Positions 16,597-24,865 of a stretch of 64,000 nucleotides of DNA are shown here, piece after piece. The DNA comes from CAYUQT01 sp964596165. GTDB taxonomy: Bacteria > Planctomycetota > Phycisphaerae > UBA1845 > JAFGLZ01. Position numbers and translations under genes: made by a program. Below the pieces are notes generated by a model. That model searched no databases and was not told the origin of the DNA. It worked only from the letters and a program-made list of their open reading frames with translations. The stretch covers positions 1 through 64,000 of the forward strand of contig CAZQTW010000027.1 in the NCBI GenBank assembly GCA_964596165.1, written 5' to 3'. Each line of letters opens with the position of its first letter. Position 1 is the stretch's first letter.

Positions 16597-19500
16597 CTAA
16601 CGGCCGCCCCACCCCCGCCGCTCCGCCTCCGTCGGAAAGCGCGTCAGGGCCGTCAATTCGACGATCTTGGACTCGTCAACATCGCCGGCCGCGAACTCGG
16701 TCACGCGAAGTCCTTCGATACGTCGGCCCGGCGTGATGTCGAGCCCGACGTCTACATAGGCCAGGACGATGAAGTCAAACGCCTCGTTCAGATACGCGAA
16801 ACTGGTCACGACGCCGGCCGGCTTTCGCTGGTCGTTCAGAATGAGATGCCCCGGTCGAAGCGACTTTCGCCCGCTACCGGCCAGCCGGGCCACCTTTCGC
16901 CGGCGCGGCGTCACCCGGCGCATGTAAGCCGCCCGGCCGATGAAGAACGGCACGTGGAACCGAGGGACGAATCCATAGTCGCATTCGGTCAGCGTGCCCC
17001 GATGCTCGCCCTCGAGTTCGTGGCCGAACAAGGGAAAGCCGGCCTGAGTCCGTGCGCTGTCGCGGGCGCCCAGCCCGCACGGCAGCACGCCCAGCGGCCG
17101 ACCCGCCTCAAGGATCGCATGGAATAGGTCCGGGGCCCTACGGGGATGAACGAACAGCTCGAAACCGATCTGTTCGCCCGTGTAACCGGTCCTCGCAACG
17201 ATCGCCTCGGCGCCGTTCAGCCGAGCCCGCACGAAATGGTTCATTTCAAGTGCGTCCAACACCCGGGCATCACGCCTGTCGGTCAGCTTGGCCAACACGT
17301 CGATCGACTTCGGCCCTTGCAGCGCCAGGTCGATCAGGCTGTCGGCGCCCGCATCGCGGAGGTTGCGAAGCGTGACGGTTCCCTCCACCTGCTTGAGCGT
17401 CCCGCCCGGCAGAAGATCTTCGATGACAACCTGGCGAGAGTTTACCGCGGTCAGCCAATCCCAATCGCGTTCGGCGTTCGCCGCGTTGACGACCAACAGA
17501 TAGCGCTGGGACTCGACGCGATAGAGGTAGACATCGTCGGCCGCCGTCCCGTCGGGATAGAGCAGGTAGTTGTAGCCGGCGATTCCCGGCTCGAGCCGGC
17601 TGACGCACCCCGCCAGGACCGTTTCAAGAAACGCCGTCGCATGACGGCCGCGGATCTCGAAGACGCCCATGTGCGATACGTCGAACAGACCCGCCGCCGT
17701 CCGCACGGCCCGGTGTTCGGCGAAGATCCCCGGCGGATAATGCACGGGCATGTCCCAACCGGCGAACTCGACCATCTTGCCGCCAAGCCGGCGGTGAATG
17801 TCGTTCAGAACCGTCTTGCGGATCGGGAGCGGGGCCGGCTGATACGTGTATCGCTGCTTCGACGCCCCCGAGGAGCGCAAAAGCCACGCCAGGTCCGTCG
17901 ACGTGCTCGCCTGACGGAGCAATTCGTTCTGGCCGATGAAGAACGGCTTTGACGAGTCGATCACACCGCTGGTCGGGTCGAGCGTGAGTTGTCCGACCGT
18001 CAGCGTTCGGCCGGTGCACGTCGGCAGGAGTGACAACACCGGTTTGGCCGCTTCTTCCAACACAATCGCCAGGTCGCTTCCGGTGCTGTCCTCGACGACC
18101 ATCGGCCCGTCGATCTTGGCCTGAAGGTCCTCCGAATCGAATAGGAGGTATCCGTCGCTGAGTCCGTCGAGCCAAGACGCCACCCGTGCGGCGCCGGCGG
18201 CCTCCACCACCAGGGCATACCGTTGTTCGCGCCCCTCGTCGGGAAGCGCAAAGGCGCAGACCTTCTCGATCACCTCCGCCCGAGCATTGAGCAGCAAACC
18301 GAGCACACCCGGATCGGTGGGGGTGAGGTCGGCGATGTTGCACGTCAGGACCTGTTGCAGTCCCGCCCTGGCCTTGTCGCCGCGGACGACGAGGCAGGCA
18401 TACGTGCCCGTTTCGACGTTCAGGGTCGGCGCCAAGGAGGCACGTGTTCCGTCGCCCAACCCGTCGATCAACTCATCCGTCATTGCTCGGGCGCGGCGCA
18501 GGACGTCCGCGTCGATCCGGCCGCGGCATCGCTGGGCGTTGCCCGGCACCCAGACCCGCGTGGTATAAACGTTGCTCAAGACCAAGTGGATCACGTCTGC
18601 CAGGCCGGCGATCTGGGCCGGTGTGATATCGCGTTGCGTCGCCCACGGCATGCCCATGCGGATGCCGGACGACTCGCCCGCGACCTCATCGCCCGGCAAC
18701 GTGTTCTTGTTGACCACGATGCCCGCCAACTCAAGCAACCGAGACGCGATCTCGCCGTCGATCGGCACGCCCGCCTCGCCTCGCGCGGTAAACACCTTAA
18801 GGTCGACGAGCAGCATATGCGTGTCGGTACCCCCGTAGGCCAGCACGAAGCCCCGGGCCCTCAGCTCCCTTGCGAGCAAGGCGGTGTTGTCCACGATCGC
18901 CCGTTGAAAGCGGTTGAAGGCCTCACGGTGCTCGACGATCAACTCAAACAGACGAGCGATTGCCGCCACCGAGTTCATGTGGGGTCCGCCCTGCGTGCCG
19001 GGGAAGATGGCCGCGTCGATCGCCTTGGCGACCGTCGGCGACGCGCTGACGATCACCGCCCCGCGCGGGCCGCAAAGCGTCTTGTGCGTGGTAAACGTGA
19101 CGACGTCGGCACAGGCAAGGGGATTGTTCAACACGCCGCCGACGACCATGCCGGCGAGGTGGGCAATGTCGGCCAGAAGAATCGCCCCCGCCTCGTCGGC
19201 CGCACGACGCAGCGCCCGCCAGTCGATGTCCCACGGATAGGCGGACGCCCCGCCGATGATGAGCCTGGGGCGATGCTCGCGGGCCAACTCGCGGACCCGA
19301 TCGTAATCGACCTTACCCGTTGCCGGATCGATGCCGTAAGAGACCGCCTTGAAACGACGCCCGCTGATATTGAAAGGCGAACCGTGCGTCAGATGACCGC
19401 CGTGGGAAAGCTTCATCCCCATGATGACGTCGCCGGGTTGAAGCAACGCCTCATAGACGGCGTTGTTCGCCGCCGCGCCGGAAAGAGCCTGGACGTTGAC

Positions 19501-19878
19501 GAAGATGCCGCTCGACGATGGGCTGCCGTCGAGCGAGGCAAATGCCTCGGCGACGAACCGGTGGGCGAGCAGTTCGACCATGTCCGCGTTGACACAACCC
19601 TTGTAGAAGCGGCGATCGCTCAGACGCCGCTGCCAACCCCGAAAACGGGCGGGATCGACGGCACTATCACGCGGCACGGGATCGAGGATCGGCTGTGGAT
19701 AGCCCTCGGCGTAGATGTTCCCGAATTCCGAACCCACCAGCTCCGCCACCGACGGAATGCACATGCTTTCCGAGGGAATCAGGATGATATTGCGGAGCTG
19801 GCGCTCTCGTTCGCGATCGAGAGCCTGCTTGATGCGCGATGGGGCGCCGCCTTCGTACCAACGGGATATGCGTTCCAT
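16597..19878 (-). CDS. Serine hydroxymethyltransferase fused to glycine-cleavage T protein (aminomethyltransferase)
   Basis: 1093 residues from an ATG at 19878 with TTGGAGG 4 bases upstream; an earlier in-frame start at 19971 lacks this site. Residues about 1-450 are a serine hydroxymethyltransferase: IILIPSESMC, KLSHGGHLTHGSPFN, DIAHLAGMVVGG and the PLP-lysine motif VTFTTHKTLCGPRGAV (Lys about 266). Residues about 480-675 are a linker domain with faint GcvT-like features (YALVVEAAG, SEDLQAKIDGPMVVED). Residues about 678-1093 are GcvT: LRK-like IRKTVLNDIHR, KMVEFAGWDMPVHYPPGI, AGLFDVSHMG, ARTGYTGEQIGFELF and LGARDSARTQAGFPLFGHEL. Both activities use tetrahydrofolate one-carbon units, so the fusion could channel 5,10-methylene-THF between serine and glycine. 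No GcvH or GcvP is encoded here. It follows nadA by 105 bases on the same strand. Confidence 0.88.
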   Translation of the reverse strand: MERISRWYEGGAPSRIKQALDRERERQLRNIILIPSESMCIPSVAELVGSEFGNIYAEGYPQPILDPVPRDSAVDPARFRGWQRRLSDRRFYKGCVNADMVELLAHRFVAEAFASLDGSPSSSGIFVNVQALSGAAANNAVYEALLQPGDVIMGMKLSHGGHLTHGSPFNISGRRFKAVSYGIDPATGKVDYDRVRELAREHRPRLIIGGASAYPWDIDWRALRRAADEAGAILLADIAHLAGMVVGGVLNNPLACADVVTFTTHKTLCGPRGAVIVSASPTVAKAIDAAIFPGTQGGPHMNSVAAIARLFELIVEHREAFNRFQRAIVDNTALLARELRARGFVLAYGGTDTHMLLVDLKVFTARGEAGVPIDGEIASRLLELAGIVVNKNTLPGDEVAGESSGIRMGMPWATQRDITPAQIAGLADVIHLVLSNVYTTRVWVPGNAQRCRGRIDADVLRRARAMTDELIDGLGDGTRASLAPTLNVETGTYACLVVRGDKARAGLQQVLTCNIADLTPTDPGVLGLLLNARAEVIEKVCAFALPDEGREQRYALVVEAAGAARVASWLDGLSDGYLLFDSEDLQAKIDGPMVVEDSTGSDLAIVLEEAAKPVLSLLPTCTGRTLTVGQLTLDPTSGVIDSSKPFFIGQNELLRQASTSTDLAWLLRSSGASKQRYTYQPAPLPIRKTVLNDIHRRLGGKMVEFAGWDMPVHYPPGIFAEHRAVRTAAGLFDVSHMGVFEIRGRHATAFLETVLAGCVSRLEPGIAGYNYLLYPDGTAADDVYLYRVESQRYLLVVNAANAERDWDWLTAVNSRQVVIEDLLPGGTLKQVEGTVTLRNLRDAGADSLIDLALQGPKSIDVLAKLTDRRDARVLDALEMNHFVRARLNGAEAIVARTGYTGEQIGFELFVHPRRAPDLFHAILEAGRPLGVLPCGLGARDSARTQAGFPLFGHELEGEHRGTLTECDYGFVPRFHVPFFIGRAAYMRRVTPRRRKVARLAGSGRKSLRPGHLILNDQRKPAGVVTSFAYLNEAFDFIVLAYVDVGLDITPGRRIEGLRVTEFAAGDVDESKIVELTALTRFPTEAERRGWGGR

Positions 19879-19983
19879 GAAGCCTCCAAGATCCGCCCTC
19901 CGTGTTTTCGGAGGATTGACTGTTGGGTATGCAATGCGCTCCGCCGTCTGAACAACTCGGACGGAAAGCAATCCTTTGAGAGC

Positions 19984-21102
19984 TTATCCTTTCACCGGCT
20001 GCGTCGCCTTGAGGGACAACATACGTTCCAGAGCAACGGCGGCCTGTCCGCGGGTCGGCTCATCCACCGTCACCCGATTGACAGTCTTTCCTTCGACCAA
20101 ACGGTCCAACACCCAAAGGAGGTGGCGCAGGTCCACGCGACCCATCGTCTCGCAAACGGCTCGCGTGGTCGCCAGACTGCGAATTGCCAGTCGCCCGGCG
20201 TGTCGGCGGGCCAGACGATCGACCAGATGTTCCTCCGTGCCGATCGCCCAATGGCTTCCCACCGGCGCCTGTTCGATTGTCTCGATGATGAACTCCGTGC
20301 CACCCGCCATGTCCGACTCGTGGAATACATCCCAACGGCACTCCGGATGTACCAAGATACGACAGGCCCGATCCGCCTGGCGAATCTGCTCGCACTGCTC
20401 CCGGCTGAAGGCCATGTGGACGGGACAATAACCGTCCCACAGCACGGCGGTGGCCCCGGCAACGTCTTCGGATTTCAGACCGCCGCGGGGCTCGGTCGCG
20501 CGATAGAGGACCATGCTGTCGAGTGGGCAGCCCATCTGATAAAGTGCGTTCCGCCCCAGATGCTGGTCAGGCAGAAAGAGGATCTTGTCGCCGTGTGACA
20601 AGGCCCAGTCGATGACGGCGGAAGCGTTTCCGCTCGTGCAGCAGGCGCCGCCCTGCCGACCACAGAAGGCCTTGATTGCCGCCGAGGAGTTCACATAGGC
20701 AACGGGGACGATCCGCTTGCCCCCCGATGCCGATTCGAGGAACGGCCAGGCCTGCTCGACCTGATCGATGGTGGCTAGGTCGGCCATGTCGCACCCCGCA
20801 CTCGAATCGGGCAAGATGACCTGAACGTTCGGAGCGGTCAGGATATCCGCCGACTCGGCCATGAAATGCACGCCGCAAAAGACAACGAACTCGGCACGCT
20901 TCTGAGCCGCGGCAAGTTGTGAGAGCTTCAGGCTGTCTCCGATAAAGTCGGCGAACTGAAGGATCTCGTCGGACTGGTAGTGATGGCCCAGGATCACGAG
21001 TCGCGTCCCAAGATCCGTCCTGTGACGGGCGATCCGTTCGTGTACCTGATTCCGGGGCATTCGCGAGTAGATCGCCGGGAGTGTCTGCACAGTCTGGCAC
21101 AT
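19984..21102 (-). CDS. nadA: Quinolinate synthase A
   Basis: 372 residues. The ATG at 21102 is preferred because GGGGTGAG lies just upstream; an ATG at 21120 is possible. NadA condenses iminoaspartate with dihydroxyacetone phosphate to quinolinate in NAD synthesis, using an oxygen-sensitive [4Fe-4S] cluster. Typical segments are ILGHHYQSDEILQFADFIGDSLKLS, VVFCGVHFMAESADIL, DSSAGCDMAD and WDGYCPVHMAFS. The cluster Cys candidates are in FCGVH, WDGYCPVH and RAVCETMGR. The HPEC segment (VHPECRWDVFHESDMAGGT) is also conserved. NadB and NadC are not in the window. The first third overlaps nothing, and the divergent amidase gene starts about 215 bases away. Confidence 0.93.
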   Translation of the reverse strand: MCQTVQTLPAIYSRMPRNQVHERIARHRTDLGTRLVILGHHYQSDEILQFADFIGDSLKLSQLAAAQKRAEFVVFCGVHFMAESADILTAPNVQVILPDSSAGCDMADLATIDQVEQAWPFLESASGGKRIVPVAYVNSSAAIKAFCGRQGGACCTSGNASAVIDWALSHGDKILFLPDQHLGRNALYQMGCPLDSMVLYRATEPRGGLKSEDVAGATAVLWDGYCPVHMAFSREQCEQIRQADRACRILVHPECRWDVFHESDMAGGTEFIIETIEQAPVGSHWAIGTEEHLVDRLARRHAGRLAIRSLATTRAVCETMGRVDLRHLLWVLDRLVEGKTVNRVTVDEPTRGQAAVALERMLSLKATQPVKG

Positions 21103-21318
21103 GAACTCACCCCAAATCATTCATTAGAACGGCGCACCTGCACTTTGGCAAGCGACGGAGACGAGCCTGCCGGAACGACATCCGGAATGCACACTCGCCG
21201 AAACTTGGCCGCAGCCGCGTTTCCGGCTATCCTACCGCCGGGCGTACCCCCCCGCCTGCACCAGGACCGCACGTCCAGCGGGTCGGCACAGGGGAATCCA
21301 CCGCGATTGGGCATAACC

Positions 21319-22134
21319 ATGGAGCGAAGGAGTCACACACGAGCCAGGGGAGGGCACGGCCCCGCATTGCCCGACGGGAAAATCGTCTTCGTGAGGCAAG
21401 CCGCCCGACTGGGACGATGGGCGCCCGCCCTATACTTTATTGTCATCTTCGCGGGCTGCGTGGAACCCAGAGGGGGGCTCGAACAACTTCCCGAACCGCC
21501 GGTCAGGACTCGAGTCTGGGAACGACCGCCCCCCGTCGAGCCACCGCCCAAACCCGTTACGCCTCCTCCGCATCCGGCGATGCGCGGCCTGCGGGGCGCA
21601 ACGCTCGTCGTCGATGCCGGCCATGGGGGTCGGGATCCCGGAGCGAGAGGGCTCTCCCGCGCACCGGAGAGAACCATCAACCTCAGCATCGCGACGGAAT
21701 TGGCGCGGCAGCTCAATCACCGCGGCGCCAATGTCGTGCTCACGCGCAATACCGACGAATTCATCGAACTCGAGGATCGCGCGGAGATCGCCGATCGTTA
21801 TCGAGCCGATCTGTTCGTGTCAATTCACTGCGACGCGCATCGCGACCCTTCGATGGCCGGCGCGACGATCTACGTCGGACGCGGCGCCTCGTCGACCAGC
21901 GTCCGCGCGGCCGAGTGCATCGCCTCCGCACTCCAGTCGGCAGGCATTCCATGCCGCGGCGTCCGCGATGCGGGCTTCAAGGTGCTGATCGCACATTCGC
22001 GACCGGCCGTCCTCATCGAGTGTGGCTACCTGACAAACCGTACGGAAGCCGGCCGGCTGAACGACCCGGCCTATCAGGCCCGCATCGCCGCCGCAATCGC
22101 CGCCGGTATCACCGCCCATTTCGCCGGATCATAG
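21319..22134 (+). CDS. N-acetylmuramoyl-L-alanine amidase (Amidase_3), probable lipoprotein
   Basis: 271 residues from the ATG at 21319; a GTG at 21391 is an alternative that would place the signal peptide at the very N-terminus. A hydrophobic stretch ending YFIVIFAGC is a lipobox, followed by a Pro-rich spacer (PPVEPPPKPVTPPPHP). The catalytic domain has the zinc ligands and Glu of AmiA/B/C-type amidases: VVDAGHGGRDPGA (His), RTINLSIA (Glu nearby in PERT), DLFVSIHCDAH (His) and PAVLIECGYLTN (catalytic Glu). These enzymes cut the amide between MurNAc and the stem peptide during cell separation or wall turnover. Presence of a peptidoglycan amidase agrees with murI in this window. Confidence 0.9.
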   Translation: MERRSHTRARGGHGPALPDGKIVFVRQAARLGRWAPALYFIVIFAGCVEPRGGLEQLPEPPVRTRVWERPPPVEPPPKPVTPPPHPAMRGLRGATLVVDAGHGGRDPGARGLSRAPERTINLSIATELARQLNHRGANVVLTRNTDEFIELEDRAEIADRYRADLFVSIHCDAHRDPSMAGATIYVGRGASSTSVRAAECIASALQSAGIPCRGVRDAGFKVLIAHSRPAVLIECGYLTNRTEAGRLNDPAYQARIAAAIAAGITAHFAGS

Positions 22135-22193
22135 ATCGGACAGCACGGCAACTGCCGGGACAGGCCGCGCAAGAGTCGGGACATTTCGAGGAA

Positions 22194-22874
22194 TCAGGTC
22201 GTGTCTCGTGCCGCAACGGCGCTCTGAGACTCTTTGAGCGTGTTGTGATGGGGTTCGATAGGAGTGGCCACGCGACGAAAGACGTCGATCATGATCGTGA
22301 TGTTCTGCTCCACATCGACCGGCCCAAACTGAAGCCACTGGTGTAGGCTCCATCGACCCTTGGCCTGGAAAAGGGCAAACAGAAACGCGAGCAGCAGGTC
22401 GACGGGCAAATCGGTGCGAACAGCACCGAGCGCCTGGCCCTGACGAATCACACCACGATACCAGTCGACATCCTTAACCATCATCGTCCTCAGCATCTCG
22501 TCGGCCATCTGACCCGGCCTGAGATCGATGATGCTCTTGAGCACACCGACAAGAATCGGGTTCTGCAAGCCGAAGTGAAACAGTCGACGATACAGCCGGG
22601 TGCACTCTGCCCAGAACTCTTCGACACTCTTGACGTCGGCGAAGTCGCCGATCGCCTCGGAAAACCGCGCTGTGGCGTCTTTCACAACCGTGAAGTAGAG
22701 GTCGTCCTTTCCGTGAAAGTAGTAGTAGAACGACCCTTTGCTCAATCCGGAATTGGCGATGATGCGGTTGTAGGAAGAAGCCTCGTAGCCGTACTGGGCG
22801 AACTCCGCGCGGGCCGCGTCCAAAAGGGCCTGCTGCTTGGCGGGATCCAGTCTCTCAAATCTGGGACTGGGCAC
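22194..22874 (-). CDS. TetR-family transcriptional regulator
   Basis: 226 residues, starting at a GTG at 22874 with GAGGAGG 5 bases upstream; a longer frame to 23045 has no ribosome site. Residues about 12-60 are the TetR DNA-binding domain, including RAEFAQYGYEASSYNRII and the helix-turn-helix SGLSKGSFYYYFHGKDDLY. The C-terminal helices form the ligand/dimer domain, with a length usual for the family. It is divergent from the pseudopilin gene. A perfect TATAAT at 22915-22920 and CATACCA inverted repeats just upstream suggest autoregulation, and perhaps control of the divergent genes; this is inferred from position. Confidence 0.88.
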   Translation of the reverse strand: MPSPRFERLDPAKQQALLDAARAEFAQYGYEASSYNRIIANSGLSKGSFYYYFHGKDDLYFTVVKDATARFSEAIGDFADVKSVEEFWAECTRLYRRLFHFGLQNPILVGVLKSIIDLRPGQMADEMLRTMMVKDVDWYRGVIRQGQALGAVRTDLPVDLLLAFLFALFQAKGRWSLHQWLQFGPVDVEQNITIMIDVFRRVATPIEPHHNTLKESQSAVAARDTT

Positions 22875-22914
22875 GGAGCCCTCCTCAAACCCAGGGTACC
22901 AGCTTTCCGGTGGG

Positions 22915-22977
22915 ATTATACACGAGACATAGGACCCATTGCCCATACCAATTGCCGTGCGGCGGCGGAATGGTATG
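22915..22977 (-). promoter_or_regulatory. Probable tetR promoter and operator-like inverted repeat
   Basis: On the reverse strand a perfect TATAAT lies at 22920-22915, about 40 bases before the GTG start. The -35 is poor (GGCAAT with 17-base spacing). Immediately upstream is an inverted repeat CATACCA (22944-22950) with TGGTATG (22971-22977), and ATACCA occurs again at 23039-23044. An activator- or repressor-bound site is a reasonable guess. Confidence 0.45.
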
Positions 22978-23262
22978 CAGATTATTGGCTGAGGCCAGGA
23001 TGTTTGCCCTTGACAGCAAACATGAGACGATGTACTGTATACCATACGGTCGAACCTCTAAGTATGACCTTGCGGTATGTTTCAGATGCAGTTGACGAAA
23101 CGGTTGGTCTAATGCGAGAAGACTCCACTGAAATATGAGTGTAAATCGTTCATTTTCAACAAGTTAAAACAAAGACATGCCACATGTTTCTCATGACATG
23201 CCTTATGGGCATCTGCGACACTTCCGGGAAGGGGTTGAGATTCGGGGCGTCTTCGGCCCGGC

Positions 23263-23282
23263 GAGTACCCTTTCGGGTCCTC
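23263..23282 (+). promoter_or_regulatory. Structured 5' leader hairpin upstream of the pseudopilin gene
   Basis: GAG T ACCC TTTC GGGT C CTC forms a hairpin with one mismatch and a 4-base loop. CCGG on each side can extend it. It ends 55 bases before the ATG at 23338 and leaves the ribosome site free. I did not recognise a known riboswitch class. Confidence 0.35.
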
Positions 23283-23337
23283 ACCCGGCGGAGAAAGGCT
23301 TCTGGGGAATCGGCCAGACAAGCATGAAGGAGAGGCC

Positions 23338-24390
23338 ATGAAGAGAGGATTGCGCGTTATTGGCGGGAGCCGTCGTGGATTCACGTTGATTGAGTTGTTG
23401 GTGGTGGTGGCGATCATCGCCCTGCTGATTTCGATTCTGTTGCCGTCGCTAAGCAAAGCGAGGTCGCAGGCTCGGGCGACGTTATGCGCCTCGCGACTGA
23501 GCCAGTTGACCAAGGCCATGTTGATCTATGCCGGCGACTACGATGAGACGCCACCGTTCATCGGCGTCGGATACATGCCCTGCGGCGAGGATCGATCCTA
23601 TGACCAACTCGGCTCACCCGGACAGAACACGGAGCTGTACTTCGCGCAATTCGAGCAATGGCTGATACCGAACCTTGCCGGCGCGGGGGAGGATAAGTTA
23701 TGGCTTGACATGGACTGGAGGCAATGGGCCGGGACGTCCAAGGAGGCTAAGGTCCAGAATGGAACACTCTATCCCTATACGCGATTCGCAAACCTGTACC
23801 GTTGCCCCGAATTCGAGCGAGTGAATGACCCCCGCAAGACGCAAGACGTTTTCAATTACTCGAGGAGTCTTCTCGGTCGAAAGTTCTTGACGAATCTGTC
23901 GGCCGTAAGGGATCCCGGTGCCGACAGCACCATCTGTCCCGGTTTCATCATGAAGACCAGCGGAATCCATGCGCCCGGTGCCATGTACATGATGATCGAC
24001 GAACAGTGGGACTTCCACTGTGCCGGCAACTACAACGACGGCGGAATCAACAACATCAGCGGGACGTGGATGGCCGCCGAGACCATTCACGGACTCGCGA
24101 TGGACATGTTCGGTTCCTACCACGGGGCGGAGAGTAACGCACTTGGCCTGTCCGAAACCCTCCCGTCCAAGCAGTGCAACATCGGCTACTACGACGGGCA
24201 TGTCGATCCATTCCAGGATCCGTTACCTTACCGAACGGCCAAGGACACGCTGGCTGCCGTGCTGTTTCGATACGGTCCCGATCGCCTGATGAAAGCGCTA
24301 AATCCCATTCTGACGCAGGTTTACGCCCAGCGAGGTCTGCCGCTGACAATGGACATGCTGGTGGAAGTCGTCGGCACGATCATCAAGTGA
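23338..24390 (+). CDS. Type II pseudopilin-like protein with prepilin cleavage/methylation motif
   Basis: 350 residues, with AAGGAGAGG just upstream of the ATG. The N-terminus is a prepilin signal: SRRGFTLIELLVVVAIIALL, with cleavage after Gly and Phe as the first mature residue, followed by LPSLSKARSQAR, the planctomycete-typical pseudopilin sequence. The rest is a globular domain of about 310 residues with a late GYYDGHVDPF segment, a version of the H-x9-DG type end seen in many planctomycete pseudopilins. Such proteins are processed by PilD and are numerous in this phylum. The role of each one is unknown, with type II secretion or surface display both possible. It is the first of three exported-protein genes in a row. 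Confidence 0.88.
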   Translation: MKRGLRVIGGSRRGFTLIELLVVVAIIALLISILLPSLSKARSQARATLCASRLSQLTKAMLIYAGDYDETPPFIGVGYMPCGEDRSYDQLGSPGQNTELYFAQFEQWLIPNLAGAGEDKLWLDMDWRQWAGTSKEAKVQNGTLYPYTRFANLYRCPEFERVNDPRKTQDVFNYSRSLLGRKFLTNLSAVRDPGADSTICPGFIMKTSGIHAPGAMYMMIDEQWDFHCAGNYNDGGINNISGTWMAAETIHGLAMDMFGSYHGAESNALGLSETLPSKQCNIGYYDGHVDPFQDPLPYRTAKDTLAAVLFRYGPDRLMKALNPILTQVYAQRGLPLTMDMLVEVVGTIIK

Positions 24391-24865
24391 AATTCCGGGC
24401 CAGGGCGAGCGCCGCTTACTGCAATCCGTCTTCCTTGTGCGGAAGGCGAGGCAATGCTCATACTGTTTCCTGACGCGTGGTGAGTTGCCGAACAAGCCGG
24501 GCGCTGGGGTGACCGCGATCGCGTTGGATCCCCTCAATTGGATCGAGCACTCGATAGTATCACACCCCGATCGGCCCAGTACCTATCCAATAATTGAGAT
24601 GCGACAACTCCACAGACACCACAAGTATATGATTGAAGGATGGCGGGAATTCTGAGTATGATGATGGGGGAAGGCAAGCGAGGACGAGCGGCGCCTGCCT
24701 CAAGCGGTAACAGCGGGGCATGGGGAAGGGTTTGGAAGCGACGGGGATAGAGAGCTCTCCATCACATCCGGCATACCAACCCATGCGGCTCCGTTTCGAA
24801 CACGTCCACAGACAAAGGCAATGCGTTTCGCGCATGCCACGGTCGATCAAGGGAAGGAGGTCTTC
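24391..24865. other. Intergenic region with a leader hairpin before the PEP-CTERM gene
   Basis: 475 bases without a supportable gene. An AT-richer patch is at about 24540-24660, but no convincing -35/-10 pair was found. Close to the next gene is a hairpin GGC(A)ATGCG TTTCG CGCATGCC at 24817-24838, ending 27 bases before the ATG at 24866, just ahead of the GGAAGGAGG ribosome site. Confidence 0.4.

Larger units (their letters stand above)
22875..23337. other. Divergent intergenic region between tetR and the pseudopilin gene
   Basis: 463 bases with no supportable gene. The middle (about 22980-23200) is AT-richer than the surroundings. Besides the tetR promoter it holds a possible forward promoter: TTGACA at 23010-23015, a 17-base spacer and TACTGT at 23033-23038 (a weak -10). 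A GC-rich hairpin lies near the pseudopilin start, giving a 5' leader of about 290 bases if this promoter is used. Confidence 0.4.

Noticed and set aside
18223..20598. 791-residue forward open frame across the SHMT-GcvT fusion and nadA
   Set aside because: It is antisense to two well-supported reverse-strand genes and contains no domain signature.
23010..23038. TTGACA and TACTGT as a definite pseudopilin promoter
   Set aside because: The -35 is good but the -10 matches only half of the consensus and the leader would be nearly 300 bases, so it is noted only as possible.
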